This document shows positions 13,066 through 21,108 of a stretch of DNA of 22,090 nucleotides, one piece after another. Numbering within the stretch: the stretch's first letter is position 1; each line of letters begins with the position of its first letter. Position numbers and translations under genes: made by a program. The stretch lies in the IMG/VR virus record IMGVR_UViG_3300034283_000532, positions 1 to 22,090 of that record; one strand, given 5' to 3'. Below the pieces are notes generated by a model. The model saw only the letters and a program-made list of their open reading frames with translations, was not told the DNA's origin and made no database searches. The stretch is from a virus.

Positions 13066-15158
13066 TGGACGAGAACCTTGACCCAGACGTTCCAATGGCA
13101 GGTGGTGATCCCAGCCAACTGGCTGATCCACCCCCTGACGTAATCCCAGAGAGGCAAATGGAAGATGCGCTCAGGGCTATCTCCACCACTTGGTTGCGCA
13201 AGCTCGACCTTGCCCGTAAGGCAAAGAAGGCTTTCTCCGAGGATGCCCGGGAAGCGATGAATTTCTTCGACGGTGGGGAGAACTTCTTCTGGAAAGAGGG
13301 TGCGGCCCCTTACTCCAAGATTTCTCCCCCCAGCTTTCGGATGACTGTGAACCGTGCTTTTGAGGCTGTGAAGCTCATTGGCTCAGTGATCTATGCCCGT
13401 AACCCGGTGCGGACTGTTACAGCCAAGAAGTTCCCTGCCGTCCCGCCTGAGGCTGTTGGCATTGATGCAAGCCAGCCGCCACAGATGGACCCGATGACTG
13501 GTCAGCCGATGCTGCCCCCGGAGGTCGAGCAGTACGTTCAGGCCAGCCAACAGATCGGCATGGTCGAGAAGCAGCGGGATGCCTTCTCCGAGATCGTCAG
13601 TGCCTATTTGAACTACACCCCCGGCCAGTTGAACTTGAAGGAACACACTCGCAAGGTGGTGGACGAGGGCATCCTCAAGGGGATGGGTGTCTGGTGGACC
13701 GAACTGATTGAGATGGGCGGCGAGGACGGCCCGCCGGTTGGGCTCATCGGCTCCTTCCATGATTCCGTGGACAACCTGCTTCTGGACCCGGACGCTGACG
13801 AACAGGAAGACATCCTGTGGTGCGCCCGCCGCTGCGTTCACCCGATTGCCGAGGTGGCCGAGAAGTACGGCTTGGATCGTGCCGAACTGAAGGGGCACAT
13901 GGAGAGCTTCGTGGCCCGGTCTATGGAAGAAGACCGTGGCTACAAGATGAAGAAGAAGAACGGCAAAACGAACGATTTGATTGTCTATTGGAAAATCTAC
14001 TCCAAGACTGGCTTTGGCCACACGCTCAAGGGTGCCCCTAAAGAGTTCGCCCAGATGTTCGATGGGCTGGGCCCGAACTGTTATCTGGTGGTGGCAGAGG
14101 GTGTGGATTTCCCCCTGAATTGCCCCAAAGAAGTGGCAATGGAGGAGCCCGACGAGACAGGTCTTCCCAACAGCTTGTTCACCCGGACCCGCTGGCCAAT
14201 CCCGTTTTATGCGGATCACAACGGGTGGCCGTTCACCCCGCTCCAGTTCCACCGAAAGCCCGGGTCAGTGTGGCCGATCAGTCACATGAAACCGGGTATG
14301 CCGGAATTGAAATTCCTGAACTGGGCACTTTCCTTCCTTGCCACCCGGGTGATGATCTCGTCCAAGACTCTGGTGGGCGTGAGCAAGGCAGCGGGAGATG
14401 ACATCAAGGATCAACTCCTCAAGCACGAACAGTCCGGCTTCTCCATGTTGGAGTTGTCCGAGACTCTTGGCCGGTCGGTGAATGACATCGTGTCTGTCCT
14501 CCAGCTTCCGCAGGTCAGCCCGGAGTTATGGCAAATCGTCCAAGCCGTGTCGGAGATGTTCGACAAGCGGGTTGGTTTGACAGAACTCACTTACGGTATG
14601 ACCAGAAATTCCTATAGAAGTGCCGCAGAGGCGCAGGTGAAGTCGGAGCAGATTTCGGTCAGGCCGGATGACATGGCCTCCGCGCTGGAGGACGCTATGT
14701 CCATGCTGGCCCGCCGTGAAGCTCTGGCAGCCCGTTGGTTACTCCAAGAGCAGGACATCGCTCCTGTGCTTGGCCCCATCGGTGCGTCTGTCTGGAAGAG
14801 TCTTCAGGAACAGGTGAGCTTGGGCCAGCTTGCGATGAACTACGACTACCGCATTGAGGCCGGTAGCGCAAGGAAGCCCAACAAAGCTGGGAAGATTGAA
14901 GCATTAAACATAGCACTCCAGACGATGGGGCCTGTGTTGCAGGGCCTTCTTGCGCAAGGTGTTGTTGGGCCTTGGAATGCCCTGATGGCAGATTACTGCG
15001 AGGCCATCGACGTTGACGCATCTGGATACATGGTGCCAGAGCCGCCGCCGCAGCCTCCCCAGCCACCAGCCGGACCAGCCGATGCCGCCTCCCCGGCCCC
15101 GGAAGGTGGCGGGGAGGTTCCGCCCCCTGAGCCCATTCCCCCGGAGATGCAGCCGTGA
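13065..15158 (+). CDS. Portal protein (697 aa)
   Basis: The start is ATG 13065, coupled by TGATG to the previous gene and preceded by a purine run (GGGGGAAG). A start at 13032 would add 11 residues with no ribosome site. The protein has an acidic, Pro-rich N-terminus. A helical region follows, with MTVNRAFEAVKLIGSVIYARNPV, the type of segment seen near the start of many large phage portals. Next comes a mixed middle with DSVDNLLLDPDADEQED and WPIPFYADHNGWPFTPLQFH. A long helical C-terminal part includes LTYGMTRNSYRSAAEAQVKS, and the tail is Pro/Ala-rich. About 700 residues is within the range of podovirus-type portals. The dodecameric portal forms the DNA channel at the head vertex and binds the terminase. 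The call rests on these segments, its size and the context. Confidence 0.85.
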   Translation: MDENLDPDVPMAGGDPSQLADPPPDVIPERQMEDALRAISTTWLRKLDLARKAKKAFSEDAREAMNFFDGGENFFWKEGAAPYSKISPPSFRMTVNRAFEAVKLIGSVIYARNPVRTVTAKKFPAVPPEAVGIDASQPPQMDPMTGQPMLPPEVEQYVQASQQIGMVEKQRDAFSEIVSAYLNYTPGQLNLKEHTRKVVDEGILKGMGVWWTELIEMGGEDGPPVGLIGSFHDSVDNLLLDPDADEQEDILWCARRCVHPIAEVAEKYGLDRAELKGHMESFVARSMEEDRGYKMKKKNGKTNDLIVYWKIYSKTGFGHTLKGAPKEFAQMFDGLGPNCYLVVAEGVDFPLNCPKEVAMEEPDETGLPNSLFTRTRWPIPFYADHNGWPFTPLQFHRKPGSVWPISHMKPGMPELKFLNWALSFLATRVMISSKTLVGVSKAAGDDIKDQLLKHEQSGFSMLELSETLGRSVNDIVSVLQLPQVSPELWQIVQAVSEMFDKRVGLTELTYGMTRNSYRSAAEAQVKSEQISVRPDDMASALEDAMSMLARREALAARWLLQEQDIAPVLGPIGASVWKSLQEQVSLGQLAMNYDYRIEAGSARKPNKAGKIEALNIALQTMGPVLQGLLAQGVVGPWNALMADYCEAIDVDASGYMVPEPPPQPPQPPAGPADAASPAPEGGGEVPPPEPIPPEMQP

Positions 15159-15694
15159 TCGAACTTCCGTTTGAGATCAAGAACGCACCCAAGCACGTTC
15201 AGGACCACTACAAGAAGGTCTTGGCTATGGGTTACGGGGAGCGTTGGGCCTTGATGACGGCTCTTCAGCAACCCCCGGGCACCCAAGGCACCGACCGGGC
15301 CTTCATGCAGGGACGGCTCGACGGTAACTGGATGGACGGGCTGCCGCCCCGAATGGCCAAGAAGATGGCCCGTGAAGCCAAGGCGGCTGGGATCAACGTG
15401 AGCGGAAAGTATTACTTGGGCGGGCTTGCAGACAAGCGTGGGCACATGGACCCCAGTGCTTGGGTGGACTCTGTGTCCGACATCAAGCGAGTAGCCAAGG
15501 CCCGCAACCTCAACGTGAGTGGCATCTGTAACGTCGAGGGCCATGAGGTCGAGCCGGTTCGTGCCGCCCTCAACCCCAAGATTGTGAACAAGCTGGCCAA
15601 GAAAGCGATGGCAAGTGACCCCAAGCTGACCCGCCAAGAGGCTGTCCGGCAGGTGAAGGAAAAGCACTCACCAGCGTGGAGGCGGAGCAAGTAG
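15155..15694 (+). CDS. Hypothetical protein, coupled to the portal gene (179 aa)
   Basis: It starts with GTG at 15155, overlapping the portal stop (GTGA). No ATG lies at a suitable place nearby, and the coupling supports the GTG. The protein is basic and hydrophilic, without signal or membrane segment. It contains MKKMAREAK-like basic helices (PRMAKKMAREAKAAGINVSG), a Gly-rich stretch with KYYLGGLADKRGHMDP, and a Lys/Arg-rich C-terminus ending SPAWRRSK. No known domain is recognised. As a coupled partner of the portal it may be a head-completion, connector or DNA-binding protein. About 48 bases without a clear promoter follow before the first fibre gene. Confidence 0.75.
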   Translation: MIELPFEIKNAPKHVQDHYKKVLAMGYGERWALMTALQQPPGTQGTDRAFMQGRLDGNWMDGLPPRMAKKMAREAKAAGINVSGKYYLGGLADKRGHMDPSAWVDSVSDIKRVAKARNLNVSGICNVEGHEVEPVRAALNPKIVNKLAKKAMASDPKLTRQEAVRQVKEKHSPAWRRSK

Positions 15695-15742
15695 CGGTTC
15701 AGTTTCGGCTGGCCGGGACATAAATAGTGCAGGAGACTCTGC

Positions 15743-16495
15743 ATGGCCGACTGTTCCCCAGCCATTCCCTGCCACACACCCAGCACCCATTCCAACTGTG
15801 CCTCTGATGAGAGGGGCTACCAGAGGATCAGGTTCCGCCAGGACACGGCTGAGAACTGGCTGAAGAACGACCCCATTCTTGCTTCTGGGGAAATGGGATA
15901 TGTAATTGGTGCCACCGATGGCCCGAACCTCAAAGTAGGCGACGGGTGGGTGAGGTGGTCCCAGCTTCCTTGGATAGCGAGTGGTGACGGCACCGCTGGC
16001 ACTCCCGGGCCACAGGGTCCAGCCGGTCCAGAAGGCCCTCCCGGCCATGATGCCCTACACATTGTCTCCGAGGTAGAGCCGCCACCCGGGCAAGAGATCG
16101 GTGACCTGTGGATTGACCCCACTGCCGACATCCAAGCTGCGACCATCGACGTTCTGGCTGCGATTCGCGGCAAGGTTATTGCCCCCAAGGCCATCGACTT
16201 GGACGGCCCCAACACCCTCTTTATCACGGCCAATCCAGACGGCACTGCCAAGCTCTCACTCCGGGTAGACGGCACTCCCCTCAAGGGCATTGTCGAGGAG
16301 AGCATAGCCACCGAAGAGTGGGTGCTTGCCAATACCGGCAACATCTACGTTGGCACCACTGCACCGGGCAACCTCTCCACGCTCTGGCTGAACCCGGCTG
16401 GTGGTGGCATTGCTCCCACCGTCGAGCCGCCGTTCGTGGTGTCTGACCTAGCCCCAACGACCACCTCTAGTATCTGGATCAATCCAAAGGGATAG
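15743..16495 (+). CDS. Tail-fibre-like protein with short collagen-like stretch (250 aa)
   Basis: ATG 15743 is preceded by GGAGA. Residues 28-75 (QRIRFRQDTAENWLKNDPIL, then GEMGYVIG and VGDGW) resemble the N-terminal attachment domain of many phage tail fibres and hyaluronidase-like proteins, in which a short beta-sheet docks on the virion. A short Gly-X-Y collagen-like run (GTPGPQGPAGPEGPPG) follows at about residue 84. The rest is beta-rich and holds three versions of a repeated unit of the type x-P-x-x-GDLWI-x-P: EIGDLWIDP, LSTLWLNPAGG and SSIWINPKG. Related units appear in later fibre genes. It lacks the YFDGTxW start of the other fibres, so it may be the part to which they attach. The function is inferred from these modules and position. 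Confidence 0.75.
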   Translation: MADCSPAIPCHTPSTHSNCASDERGYQRIRFRQDTAENWLKNDPILASGEMGYVIGATDGPNLKVGDGWVRWSQLPWIASGDGTAGTPGPQGPAGPEGPPGHDALHIVSEVEPPPGQEIGDLWIDPTADIQAATIDVLAAIRGKVIAPKAIDLDGPNTLFITANPDGTAKLSLRVDGTPLKGIVEESIATEEWVLANTGNIYVGTTAPGNLSTLWLNPAGGGIAPTVEPPFVVSDLAPTTTSSIWINPKG

Positions 16496-16497
16496 CC

Positions 16498-17832
16498 ATG
16501 CCAAGCCTGAATTACTTCGACAAGGACAAGCAGGAGTGGGTTGCCATCCCTCTGGGCGGCGGCACTGATGCTGACCTGTCTGCCTATGCGACCACTGAAT
16601 ATGTCGATGGTCAAACAGGCGAGATCAAGGCCGCTGCTACGGTTGCCTTCACGGAGCGGTACACCAAGCAAGAGGTAGATGCAAAGGTTGCGGCCCTTCA
16701 GCAAGGCGTGACTGATGCCAATCTTGGAGTGCAGAGTGTTGCCGACCAAAGCACTTTCGTTGCAGAACAGATCGGCATCCAGACTGCCGCCAAACTCGAC
16801 CTCAAGGCTGACAAGGCCACGACCTACACCAAGCCCGAAGTGGACGAAGCCATTGCTGGTGCTGTCAGCGGCCAGCTTACCCCAGAGCAGATCACTGAAA
16901 TCATCTCTCAGGTTGGCCCGGTTGACCTTACCGATTACGCCAAGATCAGTGACAACGCGCAGGCCATCCTTGCCAAGACTGTGGTGACCCAAGCTGTTGG
17001 CTTTGGTGACGCTGCCCTGCCCCCTGTTGCTCTGACCTATACCGACACTGGAGAAGGCTACGGCCCCCGGCTGGTTCTTGCGATTGGCATGGTCAACGAA
17101 TATGTGGCCCTGCGGTCGGACTTCGATCCCTTTGTCAGCCGCATCGACGCACTTGAGAGCAAAGCCGCTCCGACGATTGATGCCTACACGAAGGCTCAGG
17201 TTGACTCCAAGTTCCTGACGCTTGTGGATATTGACCAGTTCGCTTACCGGGCTGACGTTTACACCCAGAAGCAGGCCGATGACCGCTTCATGCGGATTGA
17301 CCAAGCATTCAGCAAGGTTGACTTTGATAACCAGATGGCCCTGATGCTGTACTCCCGCAAGCAAGTCGATGACAAGCTGGCGGCGATCAGTCCCGTTGGT
17401 GCCAATTCGATCAACGACCCCGCACTGGCTGGCTTCAAGACCTCCATCCTCGACGCTGTGAAGCTGATGCTTGTTGGTGGCACCAAGCAGCCGCCTTCAG
17501 ACATTGATTGGACTCCGATCATCCGCATGGACGGGACAAAAGAAACTCCCTCAACGGAGATTCAGGCGAGGATGCTTGGCGGGTTCATCGAACTCAAGGG
17601 CACACTGACGTTTGTGGCGGGTGCTGCCGAGTGGAATCCGCTGCGACTGCCGCCTCAGTTCCCTCTTGCAGACATCGACGCGAACTACCCGCTTGCCATG
17701 CGGCTTACCGGCACAGCGGTGACATACGGGTTCTGCACTGTGAGCAGCAAGAGCCGCGACATCAGGGTGAGTCCCGGCGCAAAGTCAAACGAGGCTAACT
17801 TCTCAGGCATTCGCTGGAAGGCAGCCTACTGA
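16498..17832 (+). CDS. Tail fibre protein with YTKxEVD repeats (444 aa)
   Basis: ATG 16498 follows the previous stop by two bases, with AAAGGGA upstream. The N-terminus LNYFDKDKQEWVAIPLGGG matches the motif shared by the following fibre genes. The central part is a helical shaft with repeated units: YTKQEVDAKVA (about residue 55), YTKPEVDEAIA (110), YTKAQVDSKF (230), YTQKQADDRF (255) and YSRKQVDDKL (285). This repeat is common in trimeric phage fibres. A C-terminal beta-rich domain (about residues 330-444, starting WTPIIRMDGTKE) is probably the tip that contacts the host. It contains GGFIELKGTLTF and ends GIRWKAAY. The protein would form a trimeric host-recognition fibre. The TGATG junction couples it to the next small gene. 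Confidence 0.85.
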   Translation: MPSLNYFDKDKQEWVAIPLGGGTDADLSAYATTEYVDGQTGEIKAAATVAFTERYTKQEVDAKVAALQQGVTDANLGVQSVADQSTFVAEQIGIQTAAKLDLKADKATTYTKPEVDEAIAGAVSGQLTPEQITEIISQVGPVDLTDYAKISDNAQAILAKTVVTQAVGFGDAALPPVALTYTDTGEGYGPRLVLAIGMVNEYVALRSDFDPFVSRIDALESKAAPTIDAYTKAQVDSKFLTLVDIDQFAYRADVYTQKQADDRFMRIDQAFSKVDFDNQMALMLYSRKQVDDKLAAISPVGANSINDPALAGFKTSILDAVKLMLVGGTKQPPSDIDWTPIIRMDGTKETPSTEIQARMLGGFIELKGTLTFVAGAAEWNPLRLPPQFPLADIDANYPLAMRLTGTAVTYGFCTVSSKSRDIRVSPGAKSNEANFSGIRWKAAY

Positions 17833-18008
17833 TGCAGATCGACACAGTTGTCGTCTGGGCAGTCATTGTCCTAGGCGGGCTATTTATCTCTGGATACCTA
17901 GTTGGCCTTGCCATTGGTTGGTGGATGGACGCAGAGCATCGGGCACTCCAAAGATGGCTAGACGAACACATTCGCCAACTCAAAGAAGATGAGGAGAAAT
18001 ACAAGTAA
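17832..18008 (+). CDS. Small single-pass membrane protein (58 aa), between fibre genes
   Basis: The start ATG overlaps the previous stop (TGATG) and its stop TAA overlaps the next ATG (TAATG), so it is fully coupled on both sides, strong support for a gene this short. Residues 5-30 are hydrophobic (TVVVWAVIVLGGLFISGYLV) and are followed by a charged helical tail (WLDEHIRQLKEDEEKYK). This predicts one membrane span with the C-terminus probably inside the cell. It could be a holin or a fibre-assembly or envelope accessory protein, but no family is recognised. The membrane protein at 13-147 has a similar layout but no clear sequence match. Confidence 0.7.
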   Translation: MQIDTVVVWAVIVLGGLFISGYLVGLAIGWWMDAEHRALQRWLDEHIRQLKEDEEKYK

Positions 18009-19660
18009 TGGCCGCAATGTACTACTGGTCAGGCACTGAGTGGCTCCCCATCTCCACAGGTGGCGGCTCTGACTCCGCACACATTGTCTCTGACACCATG
18101 CCCACCACCCCGGCGGCTGTCGGTGACTTGTGGATTCAGCCCAATGGCACTGCACCTCCCGGCTCTCCGGGTGAAGGTGAACCCGGCCCTCAAGGCGAAC
18201 CGGGCCTTGCTGCCACAATCGAAGTAGCCGAAACGATCACGATTGAAGGTGGACTGCCAGCCGAAGTGATCAATATCGGCAACGAGAACAAGGCATCCCT
18301 GTCGTTCAAGATTCCGCAGGGAATACCCGGCGTGAAGGGTGAGGCCGGTGTAGCTGGCCCCGCTGGCCCGCAGGGTGAGCAGGGCATCCAAGGCACAGAA
18401 GGCATTCAGGGTCCTCAAGGTATTCAAGGTCAGCCGGGTCTTGGGATCAGGTATGCAGGCACAGTTGCCACCCAAGGCGACCTTCCAGCTTCTGCCACTC
18501 AGGGCGACCTCTATGTTGTCTCGACCCCCGAGCCAGCTAGGGGTTTTGTTTGGGATGACACTAAGGCGGCATGGCAAGACTCTGGCCCAGTGCAAGGCCC
18601 ACAGGGTGTGGCGGGTCCCCAAGGCATTCAAGGCATTCAGGGAGAACCCGGGGTTGCTGGCCCCAAGGGTGATTCTGTCACTGGTCCCGCTGGCCCGCAG
18701 GGTGAAGTCGGACCCGCTGGCCCTACCGCTATTGCCACTGCCACTGTTCTTGGTGGAGTGAAGATTGGTAGTGGAATCACGGTCACGGCTGACGGCACCA
18801 TCAGTGCAAGTGCTGGTAGTGACTATGTGTTGCCTAAGGCAAGTGCTGCAATTCTGGGCGGCATCAAGATCGGCACTGGCTTGGCAATTGATGCCAATGG
18901 AGTTTGCACGGCTTCCCTTGCTGGCAACTATGTCAACAAGGCAGGGGATGTCATGAACGGCCCCCTAAGGTATGCGCCAAACGCCGGCCCCGCCGGATTC
19001 AATGGCACTGATGTCTACACCTACTACGACGGTAGCTATTACCGGCTGTATATGCCGGGTGGCAAGCAGGCTTTTGTTGCTGCTCCAGACACGGCTGTTG
19101 TGCAGTTCCTCGGTGCGAACCCACAGACACCATTCACTCCCGCCGATGATAAGGACCTCACCAACAAGAAGTACGTTGATGGGGCTGTCTCAGGAAGTAC
19201 GGCCTTCCTGAAGACTACCGGCGGGACTATGACGGGCACCATCGTGGCCCCGACCGCAGTCAACACGATGACTTGGGCCACGACCTACAACATCTTTGGT
19301 TCCAGCGGTGGCGTTGCTTTCCGCAACAACAACTCCAACTTGCTGCTTATGACCACTGCCAGTGTCGCGGCTGTGGTGCTGCTGGAGGTGCGGGCAACTG
19401 GTACAGCCATTCGGTTTGGCTCAGGTGGCCCGACCGTAACCAATGCCTCTGGCGTTGTGTCTATTTCCGCAAACGTGGAGTCCACCGCTGCGGCCCCTAC
19501 GGCAGCCAGCCACCTGACCCGCAAGGACTACGTTGACGGCAACTTCGCTCCAAAGTTCGTGGCTGATGAGTTGACCCTAGTGGACGAGTTGACGGCATTG
19601 CGGGCGGCACTCACGCAAGCACAGGCTGACATTGCAGAACTCAAAGCAAAGGTTGCGTAA
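18008..19660 (+). CDS. Collagen-like tail fibre protein (550 aa)
   Basis: ATG 18008 is coupled to the preceding gene (TAATG). The N-terminus has the shared motif YYWSGTEWLPISTGGG, then VSDTMPTTPAAVGDLWIQPNG. Gly-X-Y collagen-like runs occur at about residues 52-72, 100-142 and 197-240. They flank a globular unit (about 145-195) with QGDLYVV, FVWDDTKAAW and GPVQGPQG. The C-terminal half is beta-rich with fibre motifs NYVNKAGDVMNGPL, LTNKKYVDG (about 386) and LTRKDYVDG (about 505). The final 35 residues form a coiled coil (LVDELTALRAALTQAQADIA). It would be a long trimeric fibre with a flexible collagen shaft and a receptor-binding end. The C-terminal coiled coil may register the three chains. 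Confidence 0.85.
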   Translation: MAAMYYWSGTEWLPISTGGGSDSAHIVSDTMPTTPAAVGDLWIQPNGTAPPGSPGEGEPGPQGEPGLAATIEVAETITIEGGLPAEVINIGNENKASLSFKIPQGIPGVKGEAGVAGPAGPQGEQGIQGTEGIQGPQGIQGQPGLGIRYAGTVATQGDLPASATQGDLYVVSTPEPARGFVWDDTKAAWQDSGPVQGPQGVAGPQGIQGIQGEPGVAGPKGDSVTGPAGPQGEVGPAGPTAIATATVLGGVKIGSGITVTADGTISASAGSDYVLPKASAAILGGIKIGTGLAIDANGVCTASLAGNYVNKAGDVMNGPLRYAPNAGPAGFNGTDVYTYYDGSYYRLYMPGGKQAFVAAPDTAVVQFLGANPQTPFTPADDKDLTNKKYVDGAVSGSTAFLKTTGGTMTGTIVAPTAVNTMTWATTYNIFGSSGGVAFRNNNSNLLLMTTASVAAVVLLEVRATGTAIRFGSGGPTVTNASGVVSISANVESTAAAPTAASHLTRKDYVDGNFAPKFVADELTLVDELTALRAALTQAQADIAELKAKVA

Positions 19661-19902
19661 TGGCAAACAACCTCTACTACTTCGACGGCACGGGCTGGCA
19701 ACCGATCTCATCGGGTGGCGGCGGCAGTGTAGGCCCTCAAGGCCCGCAGGGCGAGCCGGGCAAATCAATCAACGTCTTCGTTCAGACCACCATGCCCACC
19801 ACTGCCAGCGTGGGTGACCACTGGATCAACGAAGACGCGAAGAAGACCTACCGAACGCTTGACCAACTGAAGACCTACCGAACTCTTGATGACTTAACTT
19901 GA
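19660..19902 (+). CDS. Mini-fibre protein: adaptor motif, short collagen-like run, repeat tail (80 aa)
   Basis: The start overlaps the previous stop (TAATG). It has the complete N-terminal motif NLYYFDGTGWQPISSGGG, a very short collagen-like run (GPQGPQGEPG), then TTMPTTASVGDHWINED, matching the start of the 550-residue fibre. It ends with a duplicated unit, KTYRTLDQL followed by KTYRTLDDL, also visible as a 27-base DNA repeat around 19841-19895. No shaft or tip domain is present. It may be a truncated fibre gene, a short spike, or a piece that caps or links the longer fibres. Coupling and an intact frame suggest it is expressed. Confidence 0.7.
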   Translation: MANNLYYFDGTGWQPISSGGGGSVGPQGPQGEPGKSINVFVQTTMPTTASVGDHWINEDAKKTYRTLDQLKTYRTLDDLT

Positions 19903-19915
19903 AAGGAACCTGACT

Positions 19916-20524
19916 ATGGCTGACGTACTTTGCTTTAATGGCGTTGAGTGGATTTCTCTGCGTGGCCCCGCTGGCACGGCTGGTGCGGATGGTCAGCCCG
20001 GTGCGGACGGGGCGAAGGGTGATGTCGGTGAAACTGGCCCCGCCGGTGCGGACGGTGTCGCTGGTGAGGCTGGCCCGAAGGGCGATCCGGGCGAGCAAGG
20101 CCCTGCCGGTGAGAAGGGTGACAAGGGCGACTCGGGCAGCGGCGTGACCATCAAGGGTACGGCCACTACCTACCCGCCTGATGCTTCCCCTGAAGTTGGC
20201 GATATGTACCTCGTTGCTGATCCCGTTCCGGTTGGCACTCCTGCCAGTGCGACCGGCCCTGCCCAGCCCGGTGACGGTATCGTCTGGGATTCGGCGGCGT
20301 GGATCAACGTCGGCCCCGTGCGTGGCCCGAAGGGCGAAACCGGAAGTGCAGGGGCCGATGGGGCCGATGGGGCTGCTGGCGCACCGGGCGAGAAGGGCGA
20401 AACCGGCGAAACTGGCCCCGCCGGTGCAGACGGTGCGGACGGCCTCAGTCAGGAGGTATACGGGCCGCAGCCGAACGAGCCGGTCGGTGCTGCGAAGGGC
20501 GCCATCTGGTTTTCCACGACGTAA
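19916..20524 (+). CDS. Collagen-like tail fibre protein (202 aa)
   Basis: ATG 19916 has AAAGGAA upstream. It starts with the shared motif in short form (VLCFNGVEWISL), then runs into Gly-X-Y repeats at about residues 17-76 and again at 134-182, rich in Asp, Glu and Lys. Between them is the same globular unit seen in the 550-residue fibre: GTATTYPPDASPEVGDMYLV, then GIVWDSAAWINVGPV. It ends SQEVYGPQPNEPVGAAKGAI followed by WFSTT, a variant of the GDLWI unit. No tip domain follows, so it may be a flexible spacer or a head or tail appendage. It is followed by a hairpin and an HNH gene. Confidence 0.8.
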   Translation: MADVLCFNGVEWISLRGPAGTAGADGQPGADGAKGDVGETGPAGADGVAGEAGPKGDPGEQGPAGEKGDKGDSGSGVTIKGTATTYPPDASPEVGDMYLVADPVPVGTPASATGPAQPGDGIVWDSAAWINVGPVRGPKGETGSAGADGADGAAGAPGEKGETGETGPAGADGADGLSQEVYGPQPNEPVGAAKGAIWFSTT

Positions 20525-20543
20525 CTGGGGTAACGGAACTGCA

Positions 20544-20579
20544 CGGGGGTATACTGGTGGGATTATGCCACCACCCCCG
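20544..20579 (+). other. Bulged hairpin before the third HNH gene
   Basis: CGGGGG (20544-20549) pairs with CCCCCG (20574-20579), and TGGTGG (20555-20560) pairs with CCACCA (20568-20573), around a seven-base loop with a five-base bulge (TATAC). This gives 12 base pairs. The ribosome site GAGAGGT of the HNH gene starts on the last paired base region. It resembles the position, though not the sequence, of the hairpins before the HNH gene at 11594. It may be a terminator for the fibre transcript or control HNH translation. The TATACT inside it looks like a -10 box but has no partner -35. Confidence 0.4.
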
Positions 20580-20592
20580 AGAGGTAAATGAA

Positions 20593-21108
20593 ATGCCACG
20601 CGGTAGAAAGCCGAAGTTCAACGTCACTGCCGAACAGCTTCAGGAGATGTATCACGGGCGGCAGATGAGTCAGGCCGACATAGGTGCCGCTCTCGGCTGC
20701 ACGCACGTCGCTCAGTTGATGAGGAAGCATGGCATCGCCGCCCGCTCACGCAACAGGTCTGACCCGAAAAAGAACGCCAAGATCGCCGCTTGGAGGAAGA
20801 CGCAATTCAGCCCGATGTCAAACCCATTCGTGAAGGGCTGTCCAACAAAGAAAATCGACGGCAAGAAGTTTCGCATTTACCGTCTGGTTGCAGAAGCGGT
20901 AGCTGGACGTTCTCTGGCAAGCCATGAAACCGTTCATCACTGCGACAACAACCAGAGAAACAACCGCCCCGACAACCTGTGGGTGTTCCCAAGCCGATCA
21001 GACCACACCCGATACCACCGAACCGGAATCATCCACCACGACACCATCAAGCTATCTGAGTTTGTGATGGTGGGTGCGAACACAGAGACTCACACAGAGG
21101 CAATCTAA
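20593..21108 (+). CDS. HNH endonuclease with N-terminal helix-turn-helix-like region (171 aa)
   Basis: The start ATG 20593 follows AGAGG by eight bases. An upstream in-frame extension to 20299 is only the fibre gene read in another frame. Residues 2-8 (PRGRKPK) resemble an AT-hook core. Residues 12-45 look like a small helix-turn-helix (LQEMYHGRQMSQADIGAALG, then THVAQLMRKHGIAARS), which would bind DNA. The nuclease part has RIYRLVAEAVAGRSLASHE and VHHCDNNQRNNRPDNLWVF (H115, H116, N124, N128), the usual HNH layout of phage homing proteins. It lies between two fibre genes, and its stop overlaps the next fibre start (TAATG). Confidence 0.88.
   Translation: MPRGRKPKFNVTAEQLQEMYHGRQMSQADIGAALGCTHVAQLMRKHGIAARSRNRSDPKKNAKIAAWRKTQFSPMSNPFVKGCPTKKIDGKKFRIYRLVAEAVAGRSLASHETVHHCDNNQRNNRPDNLWVFPSRSDHTRYHRTGIIHHDTIKLSEFVMVGANTETHTEAI

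Noticed and set aside
15695-15742. Promoter ahead of the first fibre gene (CATAAATAG near 15719)
   Set aside because: The AT-rich stretch lacks a convincing -35 partner, and the repeated 17-mer is absent here.
20550-20555. TATACT as a -10 promoter box before the third HNH gene
   Set aside because: It lies in the bulge of a hairpin, and no sequence close to TTGACA occurs 16-18 bases upstream.
20593-20616. AT-hook DNA-binding motifs in the 126-residue protein and the third HNH protein
   Set aside because: GPGRPPK and PRGRKPK only resemble the PRGRP core. Such short basic runs arise easily, so they are mentioned but not called as domains.
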